64,000 nucleotides of DNA, taken from the NCBI GenBank assembly GCA_965247585.1, contig CBDFHC010000004.1:682001-746000 (forward strand), given 5' to 3'. How positions within the stretch are numbered: the first letter of the stretch is position 1; each line of letters opens with the position of its first letter. The notes below the pieces were generated by a model, which was given only the letters and a program-made list of their open reading frames with translations, was not told where the DNA came from and did not search any database. The DNA comes from CBDFHC01 sp965247585. Lineage in GTDB: Bacteria > Chloroflexota > Dehalococcoidia > Lucifugimonadales > GCA-2712585. Below are positions 1 through 7,422 of the stretch, piece after piece. The position numbers and the translations under genes are program-made.

Positions 1-315
1 AACCTCAACGTAACGCCCGGCCATCTCCTCATAGACTACGTGCCGCTTGCGGAAGCGGGGATGGCCTATACCGCCGTCACCGGCGGCGACGGCCGGTGCC
101 ACTCCATAGCAGCCGCGTCAATAGTGGCCAAGGTGGCCCGCGACCGCATGATGGTGGAGGCCAACACGGCCTATCCGGGCTACTATTTCCACCGGCACAA
201 GGGTTATGGTACCGCCCGCCACATGGAGATGCTTCAGCGGCTTGGTCCCTGCCGGATCCACCGCCGCTCCTTTGCCCCGGTTCGCCTGGCCCTGGAAGCC
301 ATCCGGGGACGGTAG
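1..315 (+). CDS. rnhB: Ribonuclease HII, C-terminal part (5' end outside window)
   Basis: The frame is open from base 1 and ends at TAG 313-315, so only about 104 C-terminal residues are present. RNase HII cleaves the RNA strand of RNA-DNA hybrids and removes single misincorporated ribonucleotides in the cytoplasm. The visible signature is the helix SIAAASIVAKVARDR followed by YPGYYFHRHKGYGT and the closing LGPCRIHRRSFAPV, all typical of the family. The N-terminal metal-binding acidic residues lie upstream of the window. The next frame starts 2 nt after the stop, the usual rnhB-yraN arrangement. Confidence 0.93.
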   Translation, partial: NLNVTPGHLLIDYVPLAEAGMAYTAVTGGDGRCHSIAAASIVAKVARDRMMVEANTAYPGYYFHRHKGYGTARHMEMLQRLGPCRIHRRSFAPVRLALEAIRGR

Positions 316-317
316 CT

Positions 318-698
318 ATGCCATCCGACCGCAGCCTCCTGGGCAGTCGTGGGGAGCAGATTGCGGCGAAGTTCCTGACGGACAAAGGGTATCTCCTGCT
401 GGAGGCCAACTATCGTTGCCGCTAGGGTGAAGTAGACCTGATCGCGCGGGATGGTGAAAGCACCGTCTTCGTTGAGGTGCGCACCCGCCGGACAGCCACC
501 TTCGGCGGCCCGGAAGAGTCCATAACGAAACGAAAGGCGCAGCGGTTGGTGACAACCGCCCAGACCTACCTGAGCTAGCACGGGTCTAAGGATGTCAATT
601 GGCGAATAGACCTGGTCTCGATTAAACTTGATCAGCGCGGCAAACTGCAGCCGGTCGAGCACGTCATGAGCGCCGTGGACGAGAATCTCTTGGTCTGA
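318..698 (+). pseudogene. YraN-family (UPF0102) endonuclease-like gene interrupted by two in-frame TAG codons
   Basis: From ATG 318 one frame reads through to TGA 696-698 (126 codons) with the full UPF0102 pattern: a GEQIAAKFL helix, GYLLLEANYRC, GEVDLIARDG, VFVEVRTRR and TFGGPEESI. This family is a small Holliday-junction-resolvase-like nuclease fold. The frame is interrupted by TAG at 423-425, between YRCR and GEVDLIA where relatives have a sense codon, and by TAG at 576-578 after QTYLS. There is no frameshift, and family similarity continues between and after the stops. Neighbouring genes such as rnhB also end in TAG, which argues against general amber recoding. A young pseudogene or assembly errors are most likely; amber readthrough is a weaker alternative. 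Confidence 0.8.
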
Positions 699-788
699 TT
701 TGCGTCCAGACACTCCGGGCGGTGCGTGGTAGCGGGGCAATTTGTGATAAAGTTCACATACATCAAGCGCTGCCTCTGAGTACGCCTC

Positions 789-1145
789 GTGCCTTTGTTT
801 GAATATCGTTGCCCGGCATGCCGCAAACGGACCACCGTGCTGGTCAGGACCGTGGGAGTGTCAGACGCGCCGGTATGCGAGCACTGCGGTGGCGGCAGCC
901 TAACAAGGTTGGTCTCCCGGTTTGCCCTGCACCGTTCGTCCGGTGGCGCCCTTGACTGGGATTCCGGAGAGGATGGCCTAGCGGGCGCGGACACACAGGA
1001 CCCCCAGGCCATGGCCGGCTGGATGCGCAGGATGCACCGGGATATGGGAGAGGAGTCCACCCCTGAGTTTGAGCAAATGGTGGAGGAGCTAGAGTCCGGA
1101 AGCGCATTTGACAATGATGAGGCTGTTGACGCCGATGACTTCTGA
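789..1145 (+). CDS. FmdB-family zinc-ribbon protein
   Basis: A protein of 118 residues starting with GTG. The N-terminus MPLFEYRCPACRK plus a second knuckle, CEHCGG, about 20 residues later forms the four-cysteine zinc ribbon of the FmdB/CxxC_CxxC_SSSS family, here continuing as SLTRLVSRFALHR. Family members are annotated as putative regulators; the name comes from the formamidase locus and no biochemical role is firmly established. The tail from about residue 55 is acidic and low in conservation, with EEL and DDEAVDADD segments. It stands alone between the yraN remnant and thiE. Confidence 0.8.
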   Translation: MPLFEYRCPACRKRTTVLVRTVGVSDAPVCEHCGGGSLTRLVSRFALHRSSGGALDWDSGEDGLAGADTQDPQAMAGWMRRMHRDMGEESTPEFEQMVEELESGSAFDNDEAVDADDF

Positions 1146-1232
1146 TCCGGACGCTATTCCAGGTATCAGAAAGGCCAATCCAAATGGCGGACCGCCCGCT
1201 CCAGGCTGACTAACTGTTCTCAGGGCACCCAC

Positions 1233-2210
1233 ATGGAACCACCAACCCTCTATCAACGACACCTGGACACGCTGCGCCAAAGCTGCGCCATGCTCAGCAG
1301 CGTGTCCGGCGATATGCTCGGTGACGAGACAACGGCGCGTAGTTTGATGGACCTGGCCTCCCGGTTGCCCGGCCCGCCGCTGGTGGCTGAGGCGCGGGGT
1401 CCCGACTGGTCCGCGGAAGGCGTCGCGTTGCTGGTCTCCAGCGCCCGAGAGTCGCTGGCGCTCCTGTCCCAGAGAGGGCAATTCAGCGAGCTAGGTGAGC
1501 GCATAGCTGCGGGACTGCTATCCACGCTGGACTCTTTGGAAGAGGCGCTGGGCCGGCAAATGCGCGGGAAAGTGCGGGACCGGGTGTACGGCCTGTATGT
1601 TATTATTGACCCCCTTGTCACCGGCGGCAGAGACCCATTGAGGATCGCCGCGGAGTCCTTGGAAGGCGGCGCCAGGGTCCTTCAGTTGAGGGACAAAGCG
1701 CGGGACAAGGGGCAGAGCCTGGACTTGGCTAAGGGCATCAAAAAATTGTGCGAAGACGCGGGCGCCTTACTCATCATCAACGACCATGCGGACCTGGCCG
1801 CTGCGGTTGACGCCCACGGGGTCCACGTGGGGCTTGACGATTTGCCGGTCTCCCAGGCTCGAAAGATATTGCGATTGCATCAGATCGTCGGCAGGTCCAA
1901 CCATCTCGCCGAAGAGGCGCTGGAGGCCCAACAGGAAGGGGCGGACTACATCGCCGTGGGCGCCATGTACCCCACCGGCTCTAAGGAGCAACCCATCGTC
2001 GGCGGGCCTGAGCTGCTGCGGCGCGTGAAAGCCAATGTCTCACCGCCTGTGGTGGCCATTGGCGGAATAACCGCCGAGCGTATTGCGGAAGTGGTGGAGG
2101 CCGGCGCGGACGCGGTCTGCGTAATAAGCGCCGTGGGCCTGGCAGAGAGCCCCGTGGACGCGGCTCGGAACCTGGTGGACCACATCGCCCGGGCGGGCGG
2201 GCGGGCCTGA
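1233..2210 (+). CDS. thiE: Thiamine-phosphate synthase with N-terminal helical extension
   Basis: Residues from about 117 to 320 form a complete ThiE TIM barrel, with YGLYVIIDP, VLQLRDK, LIINDH, GVHVGLDDL, GAMYPTGSK and VVAIGGI. ThiE couples the hydroxymethylpyrimidine pyrophosphate and thiazole phosphate moieties into thiamine monophosphate. The first 116 residues are predicted helical and are not part of the catalytic fold; extended ThiE proteins are known, but I do not recognise this extension. ATG 1233 was chosen because the extension is continuous with it. The stop overlaps the ATG of the translin-family gene (ATGA), so the two are probably translationally coupled. No TPP riboswitch motif is visible upstream. 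Confidence 0.92.
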   Translation: MEPPTLYQRHLDTLRQSCAMLSSVSGDMLGDETTARSLMDLASRLPGPPLVAEARGPDWSAEGVALLVSSARESLALLSQRGQFSELGERIAAGLLSTLDSLEEALGRQMRGKVRDRVYGLYVIIDPLVTGGRDPLRIAAESLEGGARVLQLRDKARDKGQSLDLAKGIKKLCEDAGALLIINDHADLAAAVDAHGVHVGLDDLPVSQARKILRLHQIVGRSNHLAEEALEAQQEGADYIAVGAMYPTGSKEQPIVGGPELLRRVKANVSPPVVAIGGITAERIAEVVEAGADAVCVISAVGLAESPVDAARNLVDHIARAGGRA

Positions 2211-2887
2211 TGCCCTCGCCTCATGCCGGCCACTTCGCTGACCTCTCGGCCAAGGCGCTGGACGCGTTCTCCAATAAGCACGCTGCCAGAGAACGAGGCC
2301 TTCAAATATCGCGCCTGGTGATCCGCCTCTCGGCCAACGCCGTACGGGCCGTCCATCGCGGCGAGTACCAGAAGGCAGAAGAGCTCATCGCCGAGGCACG
2401 CACATCTTTACAGGACACGGGGACGATTCTTCGAGACAATCCTGACATCTACTTTGCTGGCTACTTGGCGGACGCGCGTAAGGAGTTCAGCGAGGCCAAC
2501 CTGACGCTGGCCCTAATCTCCGGCGGCCGGATGCCCCCGCCCGAGGAGCTAGGGGTGGACGTGGCCGCGTTCCTAAAGGGTCTGGGAGATGCCGCCGGCG
2601 AGATCCGAAGGTATATTCTGGACTCCCTTCGAAAAGACGATTGGGGACGCTGCGAGGAGCTTATGGAGGTGATGGACGAGCTGTACGGCCTGCTTGTGAC
2701 CATGGACTTCCCGGAGGGGGTCACCGGCGGCCTGCGGCACACCACGGACATGGTGCGGGGTACCCTGGAACGCACCCGCGGCGATTTCACCATGGCCCTG
2801 CGGCAGCGGGAACTGGAAAAAAAGCTGGCATCTTGGGAGAATACCCTCCGCGACGGCAACTTTGGCGGGCTGAACCCCCAGAGCTAA
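2210..2887 (+). CDS. Translin-family (COG2178-like) putative RNA-binding protein
   Basis: A 225-residue all-helical protein. The central and C-terminal parts match the archaeal/bacterial translin family: GEYQKAEELIAEAR, then DIYFAGYLADARKEF, EELGVDVAAFLKGLGD, MDELYGLLVTMDFPE and a late GGLRHTTDMVRGTLERTRGD segment. Eukaryotic translin and TRAX bind or cleave RNA and single-stranded DNA; for prokaryotic members a nucleic-acid role is inferred by homology only. It overlaps thiE by the ATGA tetranucleotide and lies 37 nt before hppA. Its presence in a bacterium and its coupling to thiamine synthesis are unusual. Confidence 0.85.
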   Translation: MPSPHAGHFADLSAKALDAFSNKHAARERGLQISRLVIRLSANAVRAVHRGEYQKAEELIAEARTSLQDTGTILRDNPDIYFAGYLADARKEFSEANLTLALISGGRMPPPEELGVDVAAFLKGLGDAAGEIRRYILDSLRKDDWGRCEELMEVMDELYGLLVTMDFPEGVTGGLRHTTDMVRGTLERTRGDFTMALRQRELEKKLASWENTLRDGNFGGLNPQS

Positions 2888-2924
2888 TAGGTACACGCAC
2901 GAAAAGGAGTCTTTCTAAACAACC

Positions 2925-5000
2925 ATGCCAACATTTCTAATCGCCTGCCTGGCGGGAGCGGGAGCGCTCTCCTTCGCCGGTGGCTTGGCCTACCGGGTGC
3001 TCCAGGCCGACCAGGGAAACCAGAGGATGCGGGACATTGGTGACGCCATTAGAGAAGGCTCCATGGCCTTTCTGCGCCGCGAATACTTGGTGCTGGTGCC
3101 CTTCGTCCTGGCGGTGACCGCAGTGCTTTGGGTGGTCATAGACGTCATCCAGTTCGACAACACGGTTCCAAAGACAGCCATCGCCTATTTGGCGGGGACC
3201 ATTACCTCGGCCTTCGCCGGGTTCCTGGGCATGAACATGGCCATCAGAGCCAATACGCGCACCGCGGCCATGGCTATGCGGGGTCTAAACCCCGCGTTGC
3301 GCGTCGCCTTCTCTTCAGGCGCCGTCATGGGCCTGATCGTGGTGGGGCTCGGCATAATCGGCGTCTCCATCCTCTATCTCATTTTTGAGGACATCACCTA
3401 CGTCGCGGGCTTCGGCCTGGGCGCCTCGTCCATTGCGCTGTTCGCCAGAGTGGGCGGCGGGATCTTTACCAAAGCCGCCGACGTGGGGGCGGACCTGGTG
3501 GGCAAGGTGGAGCAAGGTATCCCGGAGGACGACCCGCGCAACCCCGCCGTCATCGCCGACAACGTTGGCGATAACGTGGGTGACGTGGCCGGCATGGGAG
3601 CAGACCTGTTCGAGTCCTACGTCAGCTCCATAATCGCCGCCATAGCCCTGGCCGGAGCGGCGGTGACCGTCGCCTTCGCCGGGGACTCGGAACCCTTCAA
3701 ATTTGATGACGACCGGGCCATGTTGCCGCTGCTGATCGCCACCGCCGGAATCGTGGCATCCATCCTGGGAACGTTCTTGGTGCGCAGCGGGGAGCGGGCC
3801 AAATTCAGCGACCTGCTATGGGCCCTCAGGCGTGGAATCTTCGCCGCCGCGGGGCTGGTGGTCCTCTTCTCGCTTGTAGTAGTCCTTTGGCTTGACATTG
3901 ATTTTAATGCCTTCTGGGCCATCTTCGCCGGGCTCGCCGCCGGGGTAATCATCGGCGTCACTACCGAGTACTACACCTCTTACGATTACTCCCCCACCAA
4001 GCAGGTCGCCGAATCCAGCCTAACCGGGGACGCCACCACCATCATCAGCGGCTTAGCCACCGGGATGCAGAGCACAATCATACCTGTGCTGGTAATTGGA
4101 GGCTCCATCGTAGCCGCCTATGAGCTGTTCAGCTTCTACGGAGTGGCCCTGGCGGGTGTGGGAATGCTCTCCACCCTGGGCATCACGCTGGCCACAGACG
4201 CCTACGGCCCGGTGGCGGACAACGCCGGAGGCATTGCGGAGCAGGCCCATCTGCCCGAGGACGTGCGGCAGCGCACTGACGCCCTGGACGCGCTAGGCAA
4301 CACCACGGCGGCCACCGGCAAGGGGTTTGCCATCGGCTCCGCGGCGCTGACGTCACTGGCCTTGATGGCCGCCTACGCCGCCGCGGTCGGCCTCTTCTCC
4401 GCAGAAGATGATTCCACCCTCGTCTTAAATCTCCTCAACCACCAGACCCTGGTGGGCCTGCTAATCGGGGCCATGCTGCCCTACGTGTTCTCGGCGCTTA
4501 CCATGAAGGCAGTGGGCCGGGCCGCTTTCTCCATAGTCAACGAGGTTAGACGCCAGTTCCGTGAAATACCGGGGCTAATGGAAGGCACTGGTAAGCCGGA
4601 CTACGTGCGCTGCGTGGATATCAGCACCCGGGGCGCCCTGCGTGAAATGATTATCCCCGGGGTTATGGCAGTGGCGGCGCCCATTGCGGTGGGCTTTATC
4701 CTGGGTAAAGAGGGGCTTGGAGGTATGCTCGTGGGCTCCGTGGCGGCGGGATTCCTGCTGGCCATTACCATGGCCAACGCCGGCGGGGCGTGGGATAACG
4801 CTAAAAAGTACATCGAGATGGGAAACCACGGCGGCAAGGGGTCTGACGCTCACAAGGCCGCAGTAACCGGTGACACCGTAGGAGACCCCTTCAAGGACAC
4901 CTCGGGACCATCCCTGAACATCCTTCTGAAGCTGATGGCCATTGTAGCGCTGGTATTTGCCCCGGTGTTCAAAGACGTAACACCTCTGATCGGCGGCTAG
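2925..5000 (+). CDS. hppA: Membrane-bound ion-translocating pyrophosphatase, K+-dependent type
   Basis: A 691-residue protein with about 16 membrane segments. It hydrolyses cytosolic pyrophosphate and pumps H+ or Na+ across the membrane. The substrate site is visible as DVGADLVGKVEQGIPEDD followed by NPAVIADNVGDNVGD, with a second acidic cluster late in the protein (DNAKKYIE, DTVGDPFKDTSGPS). Around residues 458-467 the motif is GNTTAATGKG: Ala462 and Gly465 occupy the positions that mark the K+-dependent class, where the K+-independent class has Lys and Thr. The pumped ion cannot be fixed from what I can see, because both Na+ and H+ pumps occur in this class. A GGAG ribosome site at 2905-2908 precedes ATG 2925. 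Confidence 0.96.
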   Translation: MPTFLIACLAGAGALSFAGGLAYRVLQADQGNQRMRDIGDAIREGSMAFLRREYLVLVPFVLAVTAVLWVVIDVIQFDNTVPKTAIAYLAGTITSAFAGFLGMNMAIRANTRTAAMAMRGLNPALRVAFSSGAVMGLIVVGLGIIGVSILYLIFEDITYVAGFGLGASSIALFARVGGGIFTKAADVGADLVGKVEQGIPEDDPRNPAVIADNVGDNVGDVAGMGADLFESYVSSIIAAIALAGAAVTVAFAGDSEPFKFDDDRAMLPLLIATAGIVASILGTFLVRSGERAKFSDLLWALRRGIFAAAGLVVLFSLVVVLWLDIDFNAFWAIFAGLAAGVIIGVTTEYYTSYDYSPTKQVAESSLTGDATTIISGLATGMQSTIIPVLVIGGSIVAAYELFSFYGVALAGVGMLSTLGITLATDAYGPVADNAGGIAEQAHLPEDVRQRTDALDALGNTTAATGKGFAIGSAALTSLALMAAYAAAVGLFSAEDDSTLVLNLLNHQTLVGLLIGAMLPYVFSALTMKAVGRAAFSIVNEVRRQFREIPGLMEGTGKPDYVRCVDISTRGALREMIIPGVMAVAAPIAVGFILGKEGLGGMLVGSVAAGFLLAITMANAGGAWDNAKKYIEMGNHGGKGSDAHKAAVTGDTVGDPFKDTSGPSLNILLKLMAIVALVFAPVFKDVTPLIGG

Positions 5001-5017
5001 CGCCCCGTACTAAACGG

Positions 5018-5091
<74 letters not shown>

Positions 5092-5335
5092 CACACCCTT
5101 CCGCCGCCGCCCCGGCGCCCGGCTCTGTTCATCCGCTGAGCAAGAAATACAAAGGAACCGTTCTTGATTTCCAGGTACGCTTTCCTGGTGGGGATCACTC
5201 TGATGACTCTGCTGTTTCTGACGGCGCTGCTAACCTGCCGCGCCAGGGGCGCACCCTTCTAGCCGGTATCAACTCTCCTCGCCCTCTGGACCACTGGCCT
5301 GGGCAGAACCAGATAACATCGGAAAGGTAGAGCGC

Positions 5336-6136
5336 ATGATGATAGACCTGACGGGCAAGATAGCCTTGGTCACCGGAGGTGGCCGGGGAATCGGCCGCGG
5401 CATCGCCCTCGTCCTGGCACGGCAGGGCGCGGACGTGGCAGTGTCAGACATTAGAGGCGACAACGCCAAGGCAGTGGCCGACGAGGTGAAGGGTATGGGG
5501 CGGCGCGCACTGGGACTGGAGATAGATGTGTCCAACGCGGCCGCCGTATCCGCCGCGGTGGCCGCCGTACAGTCCGGGCTGGGTCAGATAGACATCCTGG
5601 CCAACAATGCGGGGACCGTGGGCGCGCCGGACTGGGACGGGACCAGCCGAGAACCGGACTGGGACGCCACCTTCGCGGTGAATGTGAAGGGGACCTTCCT
5701 TTGCGCCCAGGCGGTGATGCCTTCAATGAAGGAGCGGGCATACGGCAAGATCGTGAACACCGCCTCGGTAGCGGGACGGGTACCCCGGCCCCAGTTCCCG
5801 CACTATGGGGCATCCAAGGCGGCGGTGATCAACTATACGCGGTCGCTGGCCATGGAGCTGGCGCCCTACAACATCAACGTTAACGCCGTATGCCCGGGAC
5901 CCTTGGATACGGCCATGTTTCGTCAGATCGGAGAGACAAGGCGCCGCATCAATCCGGACGAGACGGGATTGGACGACCGGGCGCTTTATCAGAGAGATGT
6001 AGCCAACCGGTGCCCGTTGGACAGGGAAATTTTGCCCGAAGATATCGCCAACATGGTGGCCTTCTTGGCGTCTGAGGACGCCCGCAGCATCACCGGCCAG
6101 TCCATACACGTGGACGGCGGGCTGATGATGGTGTAG
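5336..6136 (+). CDS. Short-chain dehydrogenase/reductase (SDR family)
   Basis: A 266-residue classical SDR. The Rossmann motif TGGGRGIG sits near residues 14-21, DI near 39 indicates the cofactor-discriminating acidic position (NAD-type), NNAG lies near 89-92, the catalytic Ser is in NTASVAGR, and the active-site pair YGASK follows about 15 residues later. The C-terminal MVAFLASEDARSITGQSIHVDGG is the usual ending. The substrate cannot be read from sequence; 3-oxoacyl reductases and sugar or secondary-alcohol dehydrogenases share this pattern. Two adjacent ATGs (5336, 5339) follow a GGAAAGG ribosome site. About 240 nt without a recognisable gene separate it from the tRNA. Confidence 0.93.
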   Translation: MMIDLTGKIALVTGGGRGIGRGIALVLARQGADVAVSDIRGDNAKAVADEVKGMGRRALGLEIDVSNAAAVSAAVAAVQSGLGQIDILANNAGTVGAPDWDGTSREPDWDATFAVNVKGTFLCAQAVMPSMKERAYGKIVNTASVAGRVPRPQFPHYGASKAAVINYTRSLAMELAPYNINVNAVCPGPLDTAMFRQIGETRRRINPDETGLDDRALYQRDVANRCPLDREILPEDIANMVAFLASEDARSITGQSIHVDGGLMMV

Positions 6137-6220
6137 TCGAAACATCTCGCGCCCGGGTCCAATCGTTTCCAGCGGAATTTCTTAGATACGTCTAACCAAC
6201 TGAAAAGAGGATGGTGCTAG

Positions 6221-7090
6221 GTGGCAGAAATCGTTCCTCAAGAATGTACTACCCAAGCTAACGGGATTGAGCTGCACTACCGGGACTGGGGAGGCACAGG
6301 GGAAGCGGTGGTGCTCTTGCACGGCCTGGCGTCCCATTGCGGCATCTGGGACCTGGTGGCGCCGGTGCTGGCGCAGCGAAACCGGGTGGTGGCCCTGGAC
6401 CTTCGGGGACACGGTGCCAGCGGCAAACCCGCCGACGGATACGATTTCGCTACGGTAGCATCGGATGTGGATCAGATGTGCCGGAGCCTGAATTTCCTGC
6501 GTCCGGTGGTGGTCGGCCACTCTTGGGGCGGCAACGTGGCGCTTCAATGCGCCGTCGCACGTCCGGACGCCGTGTCCGGAATCGTCATGGTGGACGGGGG
6601 CTTCATCGAACCATCGGCCAGGAAGGACTGGACCTGGGAGCGGGCCGAGGAGGAGATGGCGCCTCCCCTCTTCGGCGAGATTACCTTGGACTCCATGAGA
6701 GAGCGCATCCGTAGTGGGAATTTGGCTGCTCACTGGAGCCCTGACGTGGAGCGAATCATCCTTGAGAATTTCTACGTCAACCAAGAGGGGTACGCCAGGC
6801 CGCATTTGACCCGTGAGAACCATATGAAGATCGTTCGGGCGCTATGGGAGCACCAACCCTCTAGGCTATTCCCCACCCTGGAGTGCCCCTCACTGTTGCT
6901 GGCCGCCCGGGGGTCCGTCACCGGGAACCCCATGGAGAAGATGAGGGAGGAGATGGTGGAGCGGGCCAGGGGGCTGTTGCCCAATGGAGAGGTTGTGTGG
7001 ATGGAGGATACTATTCATGATATCCCCCTGCAGAGGCCGCAAAAGCTGGCCGAAATGATCGCTGAATTCGCCTCCGGCCTGGCCCGGTGA
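6221..7090 (+). CDS. Alpha/beta-fold hydrolase
   Basis: A 289-residue protein with the full alpha/beta hydrolase plan: oxyanion strand VVLLHGLASH, then VVALDLRGHGASGKP, the nucleophile elbow GHSWGG (Ser about residue 102) and a late catalytic His in DTIHDIPLQRP. A cap region with DWTWERAEEEM and many aromatic residues lies between. These enzymes hydrolyse esters, lactones, epoxides or C-C bonds; no narrower assignment is justified. GTG 6221 is preceded by AGAGG at a normal distance. It lies 84 nt after the SDR and could share its transcript. Confidence 0.92.
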   Translation: MAEIVPQECTTQANGIELHYRDWGGTGEAVVLLHGLASHCGIWDLVAPVLAQRNRVVALDLRGHGASGKPADGYDFATVASDVDQMCRSLNFLRPVVVGHSWGGNVALQCAVARPDAVSGIVMVDGGFIEPSARKDWTWERAEEEMAPPLFGEITLDSMRERIRSGNLAAHWSPDVERIILENFYVNQEGYARPHLTRENHMKIVRALWEHQPSRLFPTLECPSLLLAARGSVTGNPMEKMREEMVERARGLLPNGEVVWMEDTIHDIPLQRPQKLAEMIAEFASGLAR

Positions 7091-7158
7091 CGGTGCCGCA
7101 GAGGCGCACTTTCACCAAGATTTCTAGATGTTTCGTGCGTAAATGGAGGCTATTTGGT

Positions 7159-7187
7159 TTGACAAGGCCATGGGCCGCTGCTATATT
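7159..7187 (+). promoter_or_regulatory. Sigma-70-type promoter, near-consensus, for the 6S-like RNA or korA leader
   Basis: TTGACA at 7159-7164 and TATATT at 7182-7187 are separated by exactly 17 nt, the best -35/-10 pair noticed in the window. The predicted start is near 7194. The nearest downstream coding start is more than 200 nt away, and a strong intrinsic terminator lies between, so the primary product is a short RNA. Confidence 0.8.
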
Positions 7188-7193
7188 TGACCT

Positions 7194-7382
7194 TCGTGCT
7201 TCAGTGTATACGTAGCAATTGTTTTATGGCCTTTTCATACAGTCCTACGGTGTTGGCACTACTTCTTTCTGTTTCTCACAGCGCTGAACTTTGGCTAAAA
7301 AGGCTTACACAGCCCAATAACCAGGGCCGCTATCACACTTAGCACATATCCGCAGAGCCGTCGCCAGCGCGACGGCGTTTTT
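7194..7382 (+). ncRNA. Candidate structured small RNA, 6S-like, or attenuated leader of korA
   Basis: The unit runs from the predicted start to an intrinsic terminator, about 190 nt, and has no convincing reading frame. The ends can form a closing stem: GTGCT 7196-7200 with AGCAC 7341-7345, then AGTGT 7203-7207 with ACACT 7335-7339. An internal stem GCCTTTT 7229-7235 pairs with AAAAGGC 7298-7304. Between the stems is a large open bubble whose 3' side holds a small hairpin, GCCC 7312-7315 with GGGC 7324-7327. A closing stem, a big central bubble with a 3'-side hairpin and an apical stem are the plan of 6S RNA, which mimics an open promoter and binds RNA polymerase. A regulated korA leader is the main alternative. 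The fold was drawn by eye. Confidence 0.42.
7357..7382 (+). terminator. Strong intrinsic terminator
   Basis: GCCGTCGC (7357-7364) pairs perfectly with GCGACGGC (7369-7376) across a CAGC loop, followed by GTTTTT. It ends the short RNA that begins near 7194 and lies 40 nt before the korA start codon, so it either terminates an independent RNA or acts as an attenuator. Confidence 0.85.
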
Positions 7383-7422
7383 ATGGTACCGAGAGACCCA
7401 CAGGGGACCGGAGAGTAGACAG

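Noticed and set aside
318..698. Genome-wide amber recoding to explain the yraN stops
   Set aside because: Several confidently annotated genes in the window end in TAG at the expected place, with no extension similarity.
1146..1232. Possible TPP riboswitch before thiE
   Set aside because: The short gap lacks the conserved CTGAGA and related core sequences.
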